Origin: Latrodectus hesperus
Lineage: Eukaryota > Arthropoda > Arachnida > Araneae > Theridiidae
Length of the DNA: 64,000 bases
Assembly: GCA_037975125.1 (NCBI GenBank)
Contig: CM075862.1
Location: forward strand, 38,821,524 to 38,885,523
Reading direction: 5' to 3'
Part shown: piece after piece, positions 15,082-29,714 of the stretch
Layout: each line of letters opens with the position of its first letter
Numbering within the stretch: the stretch's first letter is position 1
Notes under the pieces: generated by a model
What the model saw: only the letters and a program-made list of their open reading frames with translations
What the model was told of the DNA's origin: nothing
Databases searched by the model: none
Program-made: the position numbers and the translations under genes

Positions 15082-16754
15082 CTGTTGAAGGTTTAAACTA
15101 AACATACAGATGAGGGGGTGTTCAGTGGAGAATTAAACCTAAAATACGCATATATTTTTCTAATGTTTGAAATTTGATACTGTTTTCGGATTCGGACTAA
15201 AGACAAAAGGGTTTGGTATAGGATTGAGTATCCTTTCGTTTGGAGGAAAATTTGGTTATAAAATTTAATTTACCTCAGTTTAGTTTTTGTGTAGCTGCCC
15301 TCTTGTAGTTACATCTTGACTTTAAAAAATCTCCAAAAAATCAAGGGGTATTAGATTGTAAACTTTTGTTGAAATAAATGAATTCATAATGTAGTTTTGT
15401 TTTGAATAACTTCATACTTACATTAAAAAATTCTATTTAAAACAAAAGGCATATTTTTTTAGTTCTCATATAATCTATATAATTAATTTCCCAGGAGTAT
15501 ACAGAAATACTTTTTGGAGAAAAGGAATTTGAAATCATTTAGTTCGAACATTCATTTCAATATTATAGCAATAACGTGCGCAGGATTTGTTAAAATACTC
15601 AAAATTGTTGAAAAATTTTAAGAAGGCATGTAATTAATCACCAAACAATATAAAGCTTTGTTGTAAGCAAAAATATTTTCACCTCAGAAATTCTGAAATA
15701 TCCAATTATACTTTAAAAAACTAAACATTTCGTTAACTTAAATTAAAACTTTTCAAAGGAATTTTCAATTACAAATATAACGTCTTGAAATCTTTTATAA
15801 GACATTCATTACTGGGTAAAAGCAAGTTAAGTATGCTCAAAATTCCAGTGGTTTTTCAACAAAAATGAAATTAACTTCAATAGGCTTATACTGCAGTTTT
15901 ATTATTTAAAGGTATACGTAAAAATATTGCTTATTGAGACTTTTGAATTCAAGATCTTAAAAATGCAATGAGAAGGCTAGCGTGGTAATACTTGAGAGTT
16001 TTTGTGTTTTTTTTCCTTCCGACATCTAAGTACAGCCCATTGCCTTTGAAAAATTCTCCTGAACAGTTATTTATGCGGTGGTTATTAAACATGCTTTTCA
16101 GCAGTTCTAGGCTCTTAGGTTATCCATTGCATTTTAATAAGCAATTTTAAAGATTCAATGATGAAGAGTTGAAACAAATGAAGAAAAACTGTGTTATGAG
16201 TAATCATAAATTGGCATTCAGTGATGAGGATTTTTAATTTCTTACAAATGTTATAAAAAGAAAACATTTCTCGATTTAATTAAAAATAATTTAAGAATTC
16301 TTGAAAATTTCATATCATACAAGTAATAACTGATGAAAAAAAGTATACAATATTTCTTCGTAGAAAATTCATATTTGTATATTATTTGTATATAAGCTCT
16401 CATAAAATGGTTTTAAGAATTCTATTATTTTTGTACTCAATGTTTTCGGGTGAGCCAAATATATTAAAGTAGTGAAATTGAAAGAAAAATGTGGTATGCA
16501 CCTACGCATATATCATTCCATGTGTGTATAAAAAGCAATGAACAGTAATTAATGCAAATCCAATACTGCAGTTGAACACAAACTCAACAATTATTGAAAA
16601 TCATTATTTTTTTTTTAGCTTTATAGCTTGATACTTTTTCTTTGGTAAATAATGCGTTATAATGGTAATTTTATGACAAACATTATCAAAGAATTCTTCA
16701 CTATCTTAGTCTAAATAACTTCAGCTCAATTCTTACAACATATAATATTTCACA
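15082..16754. other. AT-rich non-coding DNA, no gene seen
   Basis: No gene or element recognised. A T-rich, slightly higher-complexity patch at about 15960-16090 has no recognisable product. Confidence 0.55.
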
Positions 16755-17150
16755 ACCAAATTGCTGGTTGCTTAGAGTGTCATTCTCGTTATCGGTAAGT
16801 TATGAGTTCAAACCCCAACCTCAATCGTAACTCCGGCGTACTCACCAATGGCAGCTAAGTATGTAAAATATGTCGTAGTTGCAATTTTGTCCAAGTGAAA
16901 TTATGCTTTTTAAAAGGTATCAAGCCAATTTTATGTGTTCCCCGCTTGTTTCTGCTTCTAATTTATGAACATCCACTTTTTTTCGGGGAAACGATAGCAC
17001 GCCAACTAGGTGTGCTCACTGTAAAAAGATGGTTCACTTCCACCCCAGAATGTACTTACATATGTGTAGTGCTGAAGGTAAAAAATATAGTCGATGAATG
17101 CTGGATTTCATTATTGCTAATTACAAAACTAGAATAGAAATGGCTATCGC
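16755..17150 (+). mobile_element. SINE-like repeat, probable tRNA-derived head
   Basis: The first 70 bases contain an A-box-like TGGTTGCTTAGAGT and a B-box-like GAGTTCAAACCCC, about 50 bp apart, followed by a lower-AT tail (GTAACTCCGGCGTACTCACC and onwards) of about 300 bp. The head differs from the other two SINE families in the window. The 80-codon frame at 16895-17137 falls in the tail and is unlikely to be a gene. The right boundary is a guess from composition. Confidence 0.4.
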
Positions 17151-17401
17151 TAAGGTCATTAGTTTAGCAGTTCCGATATCAGCCATTCATCTTTAAAGTA
17201 GATGTTTAAAGTGGTTCAAAATTTATCTAATAAGGCCTGTTCCTAGGTATGGGCAATAATTTACCCATATTTATGAAAATTCCTCCTGGTAGGTAATTTA
17301 AGAGATGGATATTATAGCAATTTAAAAGCCAAACCGTTTCGTTGCCCTTGTATTAAATGTGGTATTAAATCAATAAAACTTATAATAATGATTACATTTC
17401 G

Positions 17402-17402
<1 letters not shown>

Positions 17403-17456
<54 letters not shown>
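17403..17456. repeat. (TA)n microsatellite
   Basis: TA array of about 54 bp with one TG interruption. Confidence 0.95.
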
Positions 17457-18472
17457 ACAAAAAGTATAAATAATAAAAAAATACCTTATCTCATCATTCA
17501 TTATAATATTTTAGAGTTCAAGTTTGACGATTAAAAATCATTACAGTAATAAAAAAGTTCAATAAATGTTTTTTAATAATCTCTTTTATAAGCAGTTAAA
17601 CTGAATATTCAATATTCAACGATATCAAGATCATCTATTTTCTTGCTTGCACTAATATTTTATTATGATCTGAAATAATTTTACATAATACATTTAAAAA
17701 CTAAAAAATAACACTGTGATTAATATTTTCATTTTGACAAATGTTTCAGGAAATTAATATTGTCTTAAAAAGGAAATAAACGAGAATTATTGATTGACAT
17801 GTTGATTATTTATTATACTTGTACAATGCATACATTTTTAAACAACTAGACTTTAACAGGCATTTATAACAAAGCTGTACAAACAGTGTATGTTAAATAT
17901 TAATGTGAAATTTTAAACAGAGATTCCACCACCAAACATTTTCAGACTTCTATATCAAAGAACGAAAAGTGTCTTGTTGATATAAACTATGCATTAACTC
18001 TAATATACTTGGAATAAACAGTACCTTAACAATGGGATCACAACTGATAACATGGTGAAAGAAGTTACTTATGTTACAAGTTTACACATATAGGGTATCA
18101 TTTGAGTTACTTTACCCATTAACTTAAATTTTTAGTAAGTCTAAATTTCGCATTGCTCCTTCGACAAAATGAACACCCCATTGAGAAACGATGTACATAT
18201 TGTACATGAAACGTATTGCAAAATCATAGTATAATGGTTTTATTCCTTATTAATTATATTAAACTTTTTTTCATTTATTTTCCTTTTTACACCCCAATAC
18301 ACAGGTGTTTACTTCAAAATAAAAATAAGTATATTAAAGTTTAATCTTAGAATACTCAAGTAGAATAAAAAGACAAATTTAGAATTGAAAGAAGAATACA
18401 TACATGCATATACATATGAAAATAAATATGTATGCATATGTATATGAATGTATATATTCTACTTTCAATTGC
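17457..18472. other. AT-rich non-coding DNA, no gene seen
   Basis: No coding content seen. The right end (18400-18470) has imperfect TATG/CATA repeats leading into the next TA array. Confidence 0.6.
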
Positions 18473-18617
<145 letters not shown>

Positions 18618-18829
18618 ACAGCATTTTTTCGAAGCTCATCATCAAATGATAAAATGAATGAGACGAACAATAAAATTTATAGTTTATATAAATTATACAA
18701 ACGAACTTATGTATATTAATACAGACATATTCACTAACATTTTTTTTGATAGAAAAGAAGCAGCATATTTGCATGAGAGAAAAATATGCAAACATCAGTA
18801 TTTTTTAATTACGAGTGTAATTTTTCTTC

Positions 18830-20060
18830 CTTTCGAACTTCTATCGGCAGATTCAATGACAATAGTCAATGTGTTATCAAAATGTCGGAGAGAGGCTGTT
18901 TTCCCGATTCGATAACATGGATGGATACAAATGGGTATTTCACTGGCTGCTGGTGCTAGATGCTCTAATGTGACCCTCATATGTTCCAATGTCTCTGGAG
19001 TTAAGATTAATATACGATTTCTGTGTTTAGAAAATATTTTCGCGGCCATTCACGAACTACAACACCTGGAGAAAACCATTTTATAGCTCTTTTAACTCTA
19101 AGGAGAAATATTTCTGTGAGCGATTTATTGCAGTCCACGCTGTAGCATCATGGTGAAGAATATCAGCCTGTACGGTGGGAAGGCGTCTTCATCATGCAGG
19201 ATTCTATTTAAGGCGACCAATTGTTAGTGTCCCCCTCACCGGATGACAGATAAGAGGTCGCTTTTCTTGAGGAGCAAGAGAACACGTTTTCTGAACCAGA
19301 TAGCGACAGTTTTTTGTGCATTCTATTGGATATTTTACATTATCAAGGGGAGTAATTCAGGTGAGTGCTGATCTCTGAAGAAGACTAATCATCAGATACT
19401 TTCAACCCAACACTTTGGAAAGGCACAATTATCGCGGTGGTAGAATAATGTTTAGTTATCAGGATGAGATCCTTGTGACGTATGTCCACCCATAAGTCGG
19501 TGCAATTGGCAATGATTTCCTTTTGAGGAATGATGAAGCCCGACCAAATCAAGCTGTAGCTGTTCAGTAATATCTTGAAGGTGTTTATTTGGAGAGAATA
19601 GAATGGCCAGCTCGATCTCTAGACCTGAATCCCATAGAGCATCAATGAGATTATACTGATAGATAAACTGCTGTTTTACGTCCTCCTAAAGAGTGTATTG
19701 GAGAGCTGGAAAACAGCTTTCTATGTGTCTAGTTTTCAATTCCCATTTCGGTTGCCGATAAACTACTGGAAGGCATGGAAAATAGATGTTGTCAAAGCAT
19801 TCAAGCAAGTGTATGGGCATATGCTTTATTAAAACTCCTTTTTGTCATGTTTCTATGACATTTTACCACATAAAACAATGATTATCAGTTTTTCTAAGAA
19901 TAGTCTTTTCCATCGAAATTGCTTTTTTTTGCTGTTGTAACTTTTTATGTTGCAATCAATATGCACTTGTTTGCGCATGTGTCATCCAAATTTGGAGTTT
20001 CTACATTCATTTATTTGCAAATAGGGCGGGAAAAATGGGTTGTTTCTTTACTTTTGGAGG
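18830..20060 (+). pseudogene. Tc1-like DNA transposon relic, transposase on + strand
   Basis: Across all three frames the + strand spells a decayed Tc1-like DDE transposase. Its parts are a weak first-helix region near 18880-18990, a clear second HTH block (ACTVGRRLHHAGFYLRRPI) followed by VSVPLTG near 19150-19240, a central RNDEARPNQ region near 19525 in place of the usual QDNARPH second-Asp motif, then WPARSLDLNPIEH near 19600-19640 with the third acidic residue, and a degraded C-terminus to about 19830. The non-coding tail includes a GTTGCAATCAATATG stretch typical of terminal regions and seems to end near 20060. Multiple stops and frameshifts make it inactive. Its motifs differ enough from the relic at 489-1350 to be a separate lineage. 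The 84-codon - strand frame at 18795-19049 is a shadow. Confidence 0.8.
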
Positions 20061-20852
20061 CTAATGTAACGTAAAATGTATGCTTTAATTACAAAAAGAG
20101 AGTGACTTCAATTACTTTTCATTTATATTTAAGTTGCTTCCACAAAGCTGAAAGAAATTTCTTAAATGGATGTTGCAAGAAATATAGTTTCTAGCTTTTC
20201 CTCACATTCTTTTTCTCTTAGAAAAATATTTATGTGGAAAAAGAAAGACTTTTATCTTCTTTTTTCCGAAAACAAAACGCTATTAAATTTAGATGGAAGT
20301 TCACTTAATACCTGCTTAGATGACCTCTGAGAAAATTCCATAAAGTCATCAACTACTTCAACTGGAAATGACGTAACAAAATTTTTTTATTACATGAAAG
20401 AACGTGTTTCGTATTCTTAAAGAAAGGAAGTAAATTATTTCTGATTGTTGTAGTGTGGAATCTTGTGTTCATTTATGTATAATTATTACAAAGTAAGCAA
20501 ACTCTCTTCCTTATAAACTAATTTAATGCTTTTATGCTGTGCAAAACATTAATGCACAGAAAATATTGAATACTTTATCCACCAAGACTGTATTTTTTTT
20601 AAGTAAAGATAAATTTTAGACAATTTTATGCGCGTTATTATCGTTAAGTCATTAACAAATTTAGTTTCTATAATTACTCTTAAAAATGAAAATCAAGAGT
20701 TAGTTTACAGAATCCATGAATTTAACAACTCCTTTTTTGGGAATAACATCTAAAATTTTGATTTTTTTACTATGTTCGGTTACTCATATTTTTTGAGATT
20801 CTTATGAAAGACATGGTTGAAATTCTCAAGATGAATTAAAGGTTTTTATATT
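20061..20852. other. AT-rich non-coding DNA, no gene seen
   Basis: No gene or element recognised. Confidence 0.6.
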
Positions 20853-21147
20853 GGGCCGACCGATTGGTTGCGTGATTAGCGTTCCTGACTACTGAGCTGT
20901 TGGTCCCGGGTTCAAATCCCGGTTCGGGCATGTATGTATCCTTCCTTCTCTGTCCTTTCTTTTGTGATGTTTTATGAATGTGGTCCGCCCTATGAACGGG
21001 TTTGGGGTGGTATGGCGCGGGTAACGCTAGTCAACTCCGTGACTTGGTTCACAGGTGCTCGCTGGGTAAAGATAAATGAGTAGCAGTTTCTGGCCTTGTT
21101 GTGGCATAGGGTTCAGTCACCCTTGTGTGCCCGCCATTGGATAAAAA
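20853..21147 (+). mobile_element. tRNA-derived SINE (family A), copy 1
   Basis: The first 78 bases are a tRNA-like head with a degraded A box (TTGGTTGCGTGATTAGCG) and a strong B box GGTTCAAATCC at 20909-20919. A roughly 215 bp family-specific body follows, with landmarks GGCATGTATGTA, CCTATGAACGGGTTTG, GGTATGGCGCGGG and GAGTAGCAGTTTCTGGCC. It ends in an A-rich tail near 21147. The element at 30830 is a second copy with the same order of landmarks. Transcription by RNA polymerase III from the internal A and B boxes is expected for an intact family member, but this copy has a weak A box. Confidence 0.9.
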
Positions 21148-22739
21148 ATATTGTTATAAATGTCAAAATGACATAAAGTTAATTTTTGTTATTGTTAGTT
21201 TTAATTTAAATATTATTTTTATAAATAAAAACTAATTTATAAATAAATAAAAATAATAATAAATTAATTAAAAAATTAAAATCACGAAAACACAATGCTC
21301 AAATTTTATGAATCAATATTTATATACATATATATTTATATTTTAATGTACAAATAAAATCCTAGATAGTAGATCATATTTTGTTTCTTTGATTAATAAA
21401 ATGATATTAAACCAAAATTTCATGTTATAGAAAAACAAGATTTTTCTGCCTACGATTCTCATTGGCCTAAAGTTATGAGTATCGTAATAAAGGAATAATT
21501 ATAATAATGCTTTCAAATATTGAATTACTATGCACATGTTTCATTTTGTTGTTCTGTTGGGAATTTAATGAGGAGACAATGTTAATTTTGATTCTTACGA
21601 AAATTGATCATAGGTTATAGAATGTCTGTAATTTAAGCTTAAAAATGTGCAAGCATTTTATTGCTTTAGATTTCAATATGTTGAAGTTAGATGGATTTCT
21701 TAGTTTGTATGTGTGTATGTGTGTGTTTTCTCAGCAATGTTAAAATTAGGTTTTCACTTCATAAATATTTGTATAATTGAAATTTTAAATGATAGTTTAA
21801 TTGATAAATTATAAATAAACATTTATGATCTGTAGAAATAAATAATCTTTTTTAAATCTAGACAATAGAATATTCGAAAACTGCTAACAATAGTTAGCAA
21901 CAAGTAACAAATATATTTTTCCAATCTTAAATAAAGATATTTTAAGCTTATATTCATTATTTTTCAATTTGAAGTTTTCTAATTAATACATAAGTGCAAT
22001 TAATTTACTTCAATATTTAAAATGCTTAAAAAACAATTATATTATTCAAATTTTAAATCCTTATTTTCCTAATAAGCCAAATAATAAATTATGCTTTTAT
22101 GGGGAGTTTTTTGACAAGTTTATGGTTTTAATATTTTTTATTTCATAGTGAACGATTGATAATATAATATATTCTAATAAAATTTCACCAGTATTGACTT
22201 AAAATCCTAAATGAAGTCAAATACAAGCAAACAATATAATGATGGTAAATAAATGATAACCTATGCGCGTAATTCTCAAGTAAGGAATCTATTATTTCAG
22301 AGCTCAGTCGAGACTTTCTCAAATTACTCATTATCTCAACACTTGCTGTCTCAACCATTTTTAAAGGTATCAAAAGGGGAATTAATGTTTCAATAACACA
22401 AGGCCGGGCTCCAACTTTAATCTTGACAGGAACTTGCCACCACCTATGTGTGAAGCGTGTAATTTCATAAATAAGTAAATTTGCTCCGTTAAACAATGAA
22501 TGAAGAATGATCCGGTGTAATATGATTTTGATGGTTCAATAATTTATCGGAAGTAAAGAATGATATAACGTGTTTGAAGTTTTTCAAAAAAATAAACGTA
22601 TTTTTCTGTATAAAATTTGCATTTGCGTAGCACCAATGCGAAGTCTAAGTTTAAAAACAGCAAAATTTTAATTTTTTACCAGTAACTTCTGTAACGGTAA
22701 GTAATAATTTAAATTATATTTTATTGATTCAATGAAAAC
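21148..22739. other. AT-rich non-coding DNA, no gene seen
   Basis: No gene recognised. A slightly GC-richer patch at 22260-22500 carries a 103-codon - strand frame (22185-22496) that resembles no known family and shows no start context or splice structure, so I do not call it. Confidence 0.5.
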
Positions 22740-24263
<1,524 letters not shown>

Positions 24264-26716
24264 AATTCAAAAAATTAATAAAATAAAACAATTGTAGAGT
24301 ATAGAGGAAAAAGTGCCTTCACTTTTTCTAACGGTTTCACTACTTAACAATGCTTCTTTCGTACTGTTTCTGCAAATCATTTTTTAAAGTATTCAATAAG
24401 TACATAAGAAATTTTACTAGAAAAATTTAATGTATTTCTCGAAACTTAACTAAATTCATAAGAAAAGGACTTAAAATTTAAAAATTATCGAAATTCGTTC
24501 TTAGTCAATTTATGTTGAATTATTTATATTAAATTTAGTTATAGAAGTACTGCTCTTTATAATTTTAATAAATATTAATTGAAAAATAATTTTATATAAA
24601 GAGGAATTTATTAAACATATTTCTCCTGTTAATTTAAATCTAGAGGCAATGTTAATTTTAGGGAATGTATGCAATGTCGAATATTAAAATTCACATTTTG
24701 ATTACGAGAAAATGTTAGTTAATTAAAGAGTTCTGAAAGACACGCATTGAAATTATTTATTTATGTCTCAGTTGATTTCATTTTATAATGAAAAAAGTTT
24801 ATTTTTTTGCACTATACCAATAAGTACTTAGATACTTGTAATGAAAGATATAGACGCAATTTCTTCATAAACAAAATTTGGTAGAGCTTCCACATAAATC
24901 AATTACAGCCTTATCCCTCCAGAACATATTTTCCACGAGTGTTTGAAGGATGGACACGGGTATTTTCTTCCTCTCGAATTTGGAGTATAGATATATAATT
25001 TCTTTCATTTTATATATATAAATCTATCTATTTGTGTCTTGTCTGTGTCTGTTTGTCTATCCCTCCTCTCAGTGAGTATATTTGTGTGTGTGCAAATTGA
25101 TTTAATCTTTTGTGTGTGTGTTATTACTAACAAAAACAAAAGATTGTGGGCATAATGTGCTGTAAATAGACGACCAGAATCCTACTGAAATTATTTGGAT
25201 AATTTGGATCCTTAGCTGTGTTGAATGCATCTTTCCAATTTCAGTTTACTCTAACTGACTTGGAAGATTATCTTCTGGGGGGAAAGGTGATTTCTTGACA
25301 TTATGGTGGTAGATTACACAGTAAATAATTGAGATTAAATGCTGTAAGCTTTGTTTGAAGATGACAAGAGCTCACATACTGCATTAATAATGTTTTTTTT
25401 GGATGAATTAAATTTAAATTTAGTTTATGACTTCAATACATCGTCATCATATAGCGCGTGAAATTTCATTATTGTTTTAATCTTTGTAATATTTTAATTT
25501 ATTTAATGAAACACATATTTTCTATTTTATTTTTGAAGTTGTTTGTCAGACGAGGTAGCACTTAACAATTTGTTTTATATAGTTCACAATTATTATTTTT
25601 CCACTACTCTTAATTGGGAGCAATTAGTTCAAGAAATTAATGTAAGTGAGTAAAATATTACGTCTGCAATAAGTATTAAAATAATTTGCATGTATTCTCA
25701 TTAAAATTTTTGTCGTAAGAATGACTACAGATATATTTTATGTTATTTTCAAATAAAAATGTATAATATAATTTCGGTTTGGAAATTGTAGAGAAGAATA
25801 TAAATTATTGATTTCTTTATTATTGATTTCTCTTTCAATGAATACATAAATTAATTAGTACTTAAATTTGTGCTTTTTAAGATCACTTTTTTATTAATTT
25901 TGATTGTACTTAAATTCAGGATATAATGTTTAAATTTTTTAATAAACCTATTGAGTTTGTACATTTTCCTTAATTAAAATATAAAATATATGTTTCGTAA
26001 TGTAAACCAGTTGAAGAATTAACAATGTAAGACGTATAAATATCAGTTTTTATTTCCAAAAAGATTTTTTACAGAAAAAGAAGATTTTTTTAATATTTAT
26101 TTTTTTCTTCTCAATTCAAGTTTTACAGCAAAATAAATTTGAATAAATTAAAAAAGAAAGAACAGTCTAGACATTTTACACCCACGATTCGCCCCTAATA
26201 TGGATATTAGAAATAAAACTATCAGACATTTGCAATAAAGTAATTTAATAAAAAAATTAAAGTTTACATTATGAAAAAATAGAGTGTCTGTAAGAGACAT
26301 TAAAGAACCATCACAAATTTTCGCATTATGAATGCTTTAAAACTATTATAGTAAGAATATGATTTTGTGCAAAAATTGCCTAAAGTTTGCTCGTAAGAAA
26401 TGTAACTTAAATTTCAATTTAATTTTGTAAAAAAAAATTACTTCTGGCAAACTAATAAATGAAAACACACTGTATAAAATTGTTGAAGACTACTGTGCAG
26501 ATTATATTGTTTTTATTGGATAGAATGAACACAAAAATGACAGTAGTGTGTGTTTATTGTATCCAAACTATTACTTTCCTTCTGACGCAAAATTTCTTTA
26601 TGAATATTTAATCAAAATTAAACTCATTTGGGATATCTGACGTTTTTATAAAATGAAAGTAAGAAACATTGATTTCTTTATATCACCCAGTCTATGATTG
26701 TCATGTTGAGTAGGCC

Positions 26717-26798
26717 TTATGTATCGCTGTAAAAGTATCGCAATTAAATGTATCGTAATGTAAATGTATCGCAATAATGTACTGTAAATGTATCGCAA
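26717..26798. repeat. Short imperfect tandem repeat with GTATCG core
   Basis: The motif GTATCG recurs five times at intervals of roughly 15-25 bp, most often as AAATGTATCGCAAT or a close variant. Confidence 0.6.
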
Positions 26799-27309
26799 TT
26801 ACCTAGCTTGAGAAAAACAAATTTAATCAAATGATTGTGACTTTTTTTGTGATTCCCTTCTAAGATTCTGCCTTGAAGTTAATTACTGCAAACATATGAT
26901 ATCATAAGTCTTATATTAGCATTATAAAAAAAAACATTAAAATATATATCTAAGTCATTTAATATTACAGCGGTTTCATTGAGGTTTGCAACCGTTCCTG
27001 TCGTTTAATTCACTTATTTTAACATTCCTTCATCTAATATTGCAACAGTATAGAAATTCATTTATGGTTCTGTTTTTATTAACACATTTATACTATATTT
27101 ATGTTGTTACTTTTATTATCAATTACTTACTTAAAATAAATTCAAATTTCACTTTTGAGGATATTGAAATTTTGCTCATTTAAAGTGTAATATTTAATCC
27201 TGCACAAAACCATCTCTATGCTCAATGAATATTTTAATCTGTGTCATATTTCGCATGATTCATTTGTATATCTTATTTTATCTGTTGCTTTCCACATAAA
27301 TTTAATTTA

Positions 27310-27515
27310 AATTTTGTCTTGCACAACAATGGTTTGAGATTATCTTCTGATTGCTTATTTTTTGATATTTTTAATATAATGTCTGCATATGCAGTCTGAT
27401 AATTTTTTTAAAATTTGGTCTTGAAAACGGTTTGATCTAACTTTTTGATTGCATATTTTTTGATAATTTTAACATAATGTCGGCATATGCAAGTTTGATA
27501 ATTTTTGAAAAACTC
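27310..27515. repeat. Diverged tandem duplication, unit about 102 bp
   Basis: The segment starting AATTTTGTCTTG at 27310 is repeated from 27412 (AATTTGGTCTTG). Shared landmarks are GATTGCTTATTTTTTGATA / GATTGCATATTTTTTGATA, CATAATGTC-type sequence, GCATATGCA and TGATAATTTTT, in the same order and spacing. The function is unknown; it looks like a local duplication that has diverged. Confidence 0.75.
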
Positions 27516-29544
27516 TAAGATGGACGCAAGAGAAATTTCAGTATTCATTCGCATTCTTCTCTCTCGCTCTTCTAATTATTAAGAACTACAGTTTATGTTA
27601 TTCAACACTTCTGTGGAATTTCTCGACCATATTCCTTACCACCAATCTCGGTGCTAACTTAAAATTGTTTTGCTTTTTTATATACTAACTCTACGCTTCT
27701 ATCTCTGAGCAAATATCACATTTAATTATATGTAGTTTGTTCCTAAGAATAAAATTTTAACTATGGTTTTTACAATAAATTATTTTGTTAACTACACTAA
27801 ACTGAATAAAAATAATTTTATATAATTGTATAGTTATAAAAATAATTTATTGATTCTAAATTTTTTAAAAAAGATACTACATTAGAAAATGTATTTTTAT
27901 AATTTGTATAATTATATATAAATATATAATTTTGAAATATACTATATTTTACTAGAAGATAAATTGTTAAAATAAAACAATTTTATCTTATGAGGAAACA
28001 TGTACTTTTCATTTCAACACAATATCATGGATAAACTAAGAATTCATCAAATTCAGTCCTTAAACTATAAATATGTGCTTCTACACAGACGAAATAAATT
28101 TGTTTTTGCACTATATTTCTGACTTTGAAAATGTGTACATTATAAAGTTCTTTAACAAGGAAATAATTTCTTTCAACAGATATTTCTTTTAAACTAGATC
28201 TTTTATTTGATGAGCTGTAGAAAAGAATTTAAGTCCAATATAATAAATAAATAAATGGCTGTCACCTACTTAACTTTATTTTTATCGATCTTTAAAGAAA
28301 AAAATCTATGCGTAAAAATGGTAACGAAAAGTTATAAAATTGGACGAGTGGTTCTTTTAACACTTTTATAAATGGTTTCAAATATAATTTAAAAGAGATA
28401 TCCGATCATATTAGAAATTTAAATTAATGTATAGAAATTTCTGTATTACATAAAAGAATTACATTTGTTTCGAAACGTAGAACGAGTTTTATATGATAAT
28501 GCGCTATATCTTCAATAATTTATATAACTGATTTATGATGAAGAATTTACTTTTATGAAAATTTGTTTTTATTAGTTTTTTTATTCATAAATACCTTCAA
28601 GTAAATATATTTTTAAGTTTCTTTTAAATGATATGATTACTTTTCTTCTCTAATAATATATAAACACCGAAACCTGCTTTAAATTTCAATTATTTTCTAT
28701 TCCTTAACGTCATTTAAGAAGCAAATATCAGAAAATATTAATATTGATCTTGTATAATGATAATGCGGATATATAAATAATGCTAGTCTATAAACAATTT
28801 ATTAAAAACCATACGTGAAACCTTTATAATATGTTCGAAGAGCATTAAAATTTATAGTAATTAAAAAATATCTTTATATTTACAATAAGTTATAATATAA
28901 TGTTTTCTATTAAATAAGCAATTAATAAAATTTTCCTTAAGTTAATATTTCCTATTTGATTTTAATTTCCAATATTGTAGATTATCCTATTTATTATTTC
29001 ACTAGAGTTAAAACTTCAACTTTCAAAATGAATGATAAAATGTATTATTTTTTCATAATATCACCATGTTATTTTATAGCAATAATTTATTTAAACAAAA
29101 ATAACTTTTAAACAATTTATTTAATTTAGCCTGCTGAAATTTTTATTGTTCATAAAACGCGATTAACAGGGCATATATATTTCGTTTTTATTTTTCTCTC
29201 ACTTCATGAATATAATTCAATTGCAAAATGAAAATATAGTTTAGTGAATTATATATAATGTAATTTATGATCCAGAATACCATTTTTGAGTATAAAAGAA
29301 CAATATTGGAGAAAATATAACAAACGTATTAACATAAAATAAAAAATGATGGCTTTTGCTTGAGTAACGTAGTGAATAATTTAACTTAATTTTATTTAAT
29401 TATTTTTTTAAATTATAAAAAAATTATGTAAAAAAAATTGAAATTTGGCACATGAACATGTGAACATGATTGTGAATGTAGTTATCCATATATTAACTTT
29501 TATTTAAGTTTATTTTATTGAATAAATCTAAAATTTATATCTGA

Positions 29545-29713
<169 letters not shown>

Positions 29714-29714
<1 letters not shown>

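Noticed and set aside
20853..20935. tRNA gene at the head of the SINE
   Set aside because: A and B boxes are present, but the rest continues into a family-specific body repeated at 30830; it is a SINE head and not a tRNA gene. The same applies at 14903, 22842 and 30830.
22185..22496. 103-codon - strand frame
   Set aside because: No family resemblance, no splice or start context, and composition close to background. It could be an unrecognised exon, but there is nothing to support it.
24890..25360. Faint similarity to a Tc1-like transposase C-terminus (NPTEIIW-type wording)
   Set aside because: Only one short stretch resembles the family and no ordered set of motifs follows, so I do not call it.
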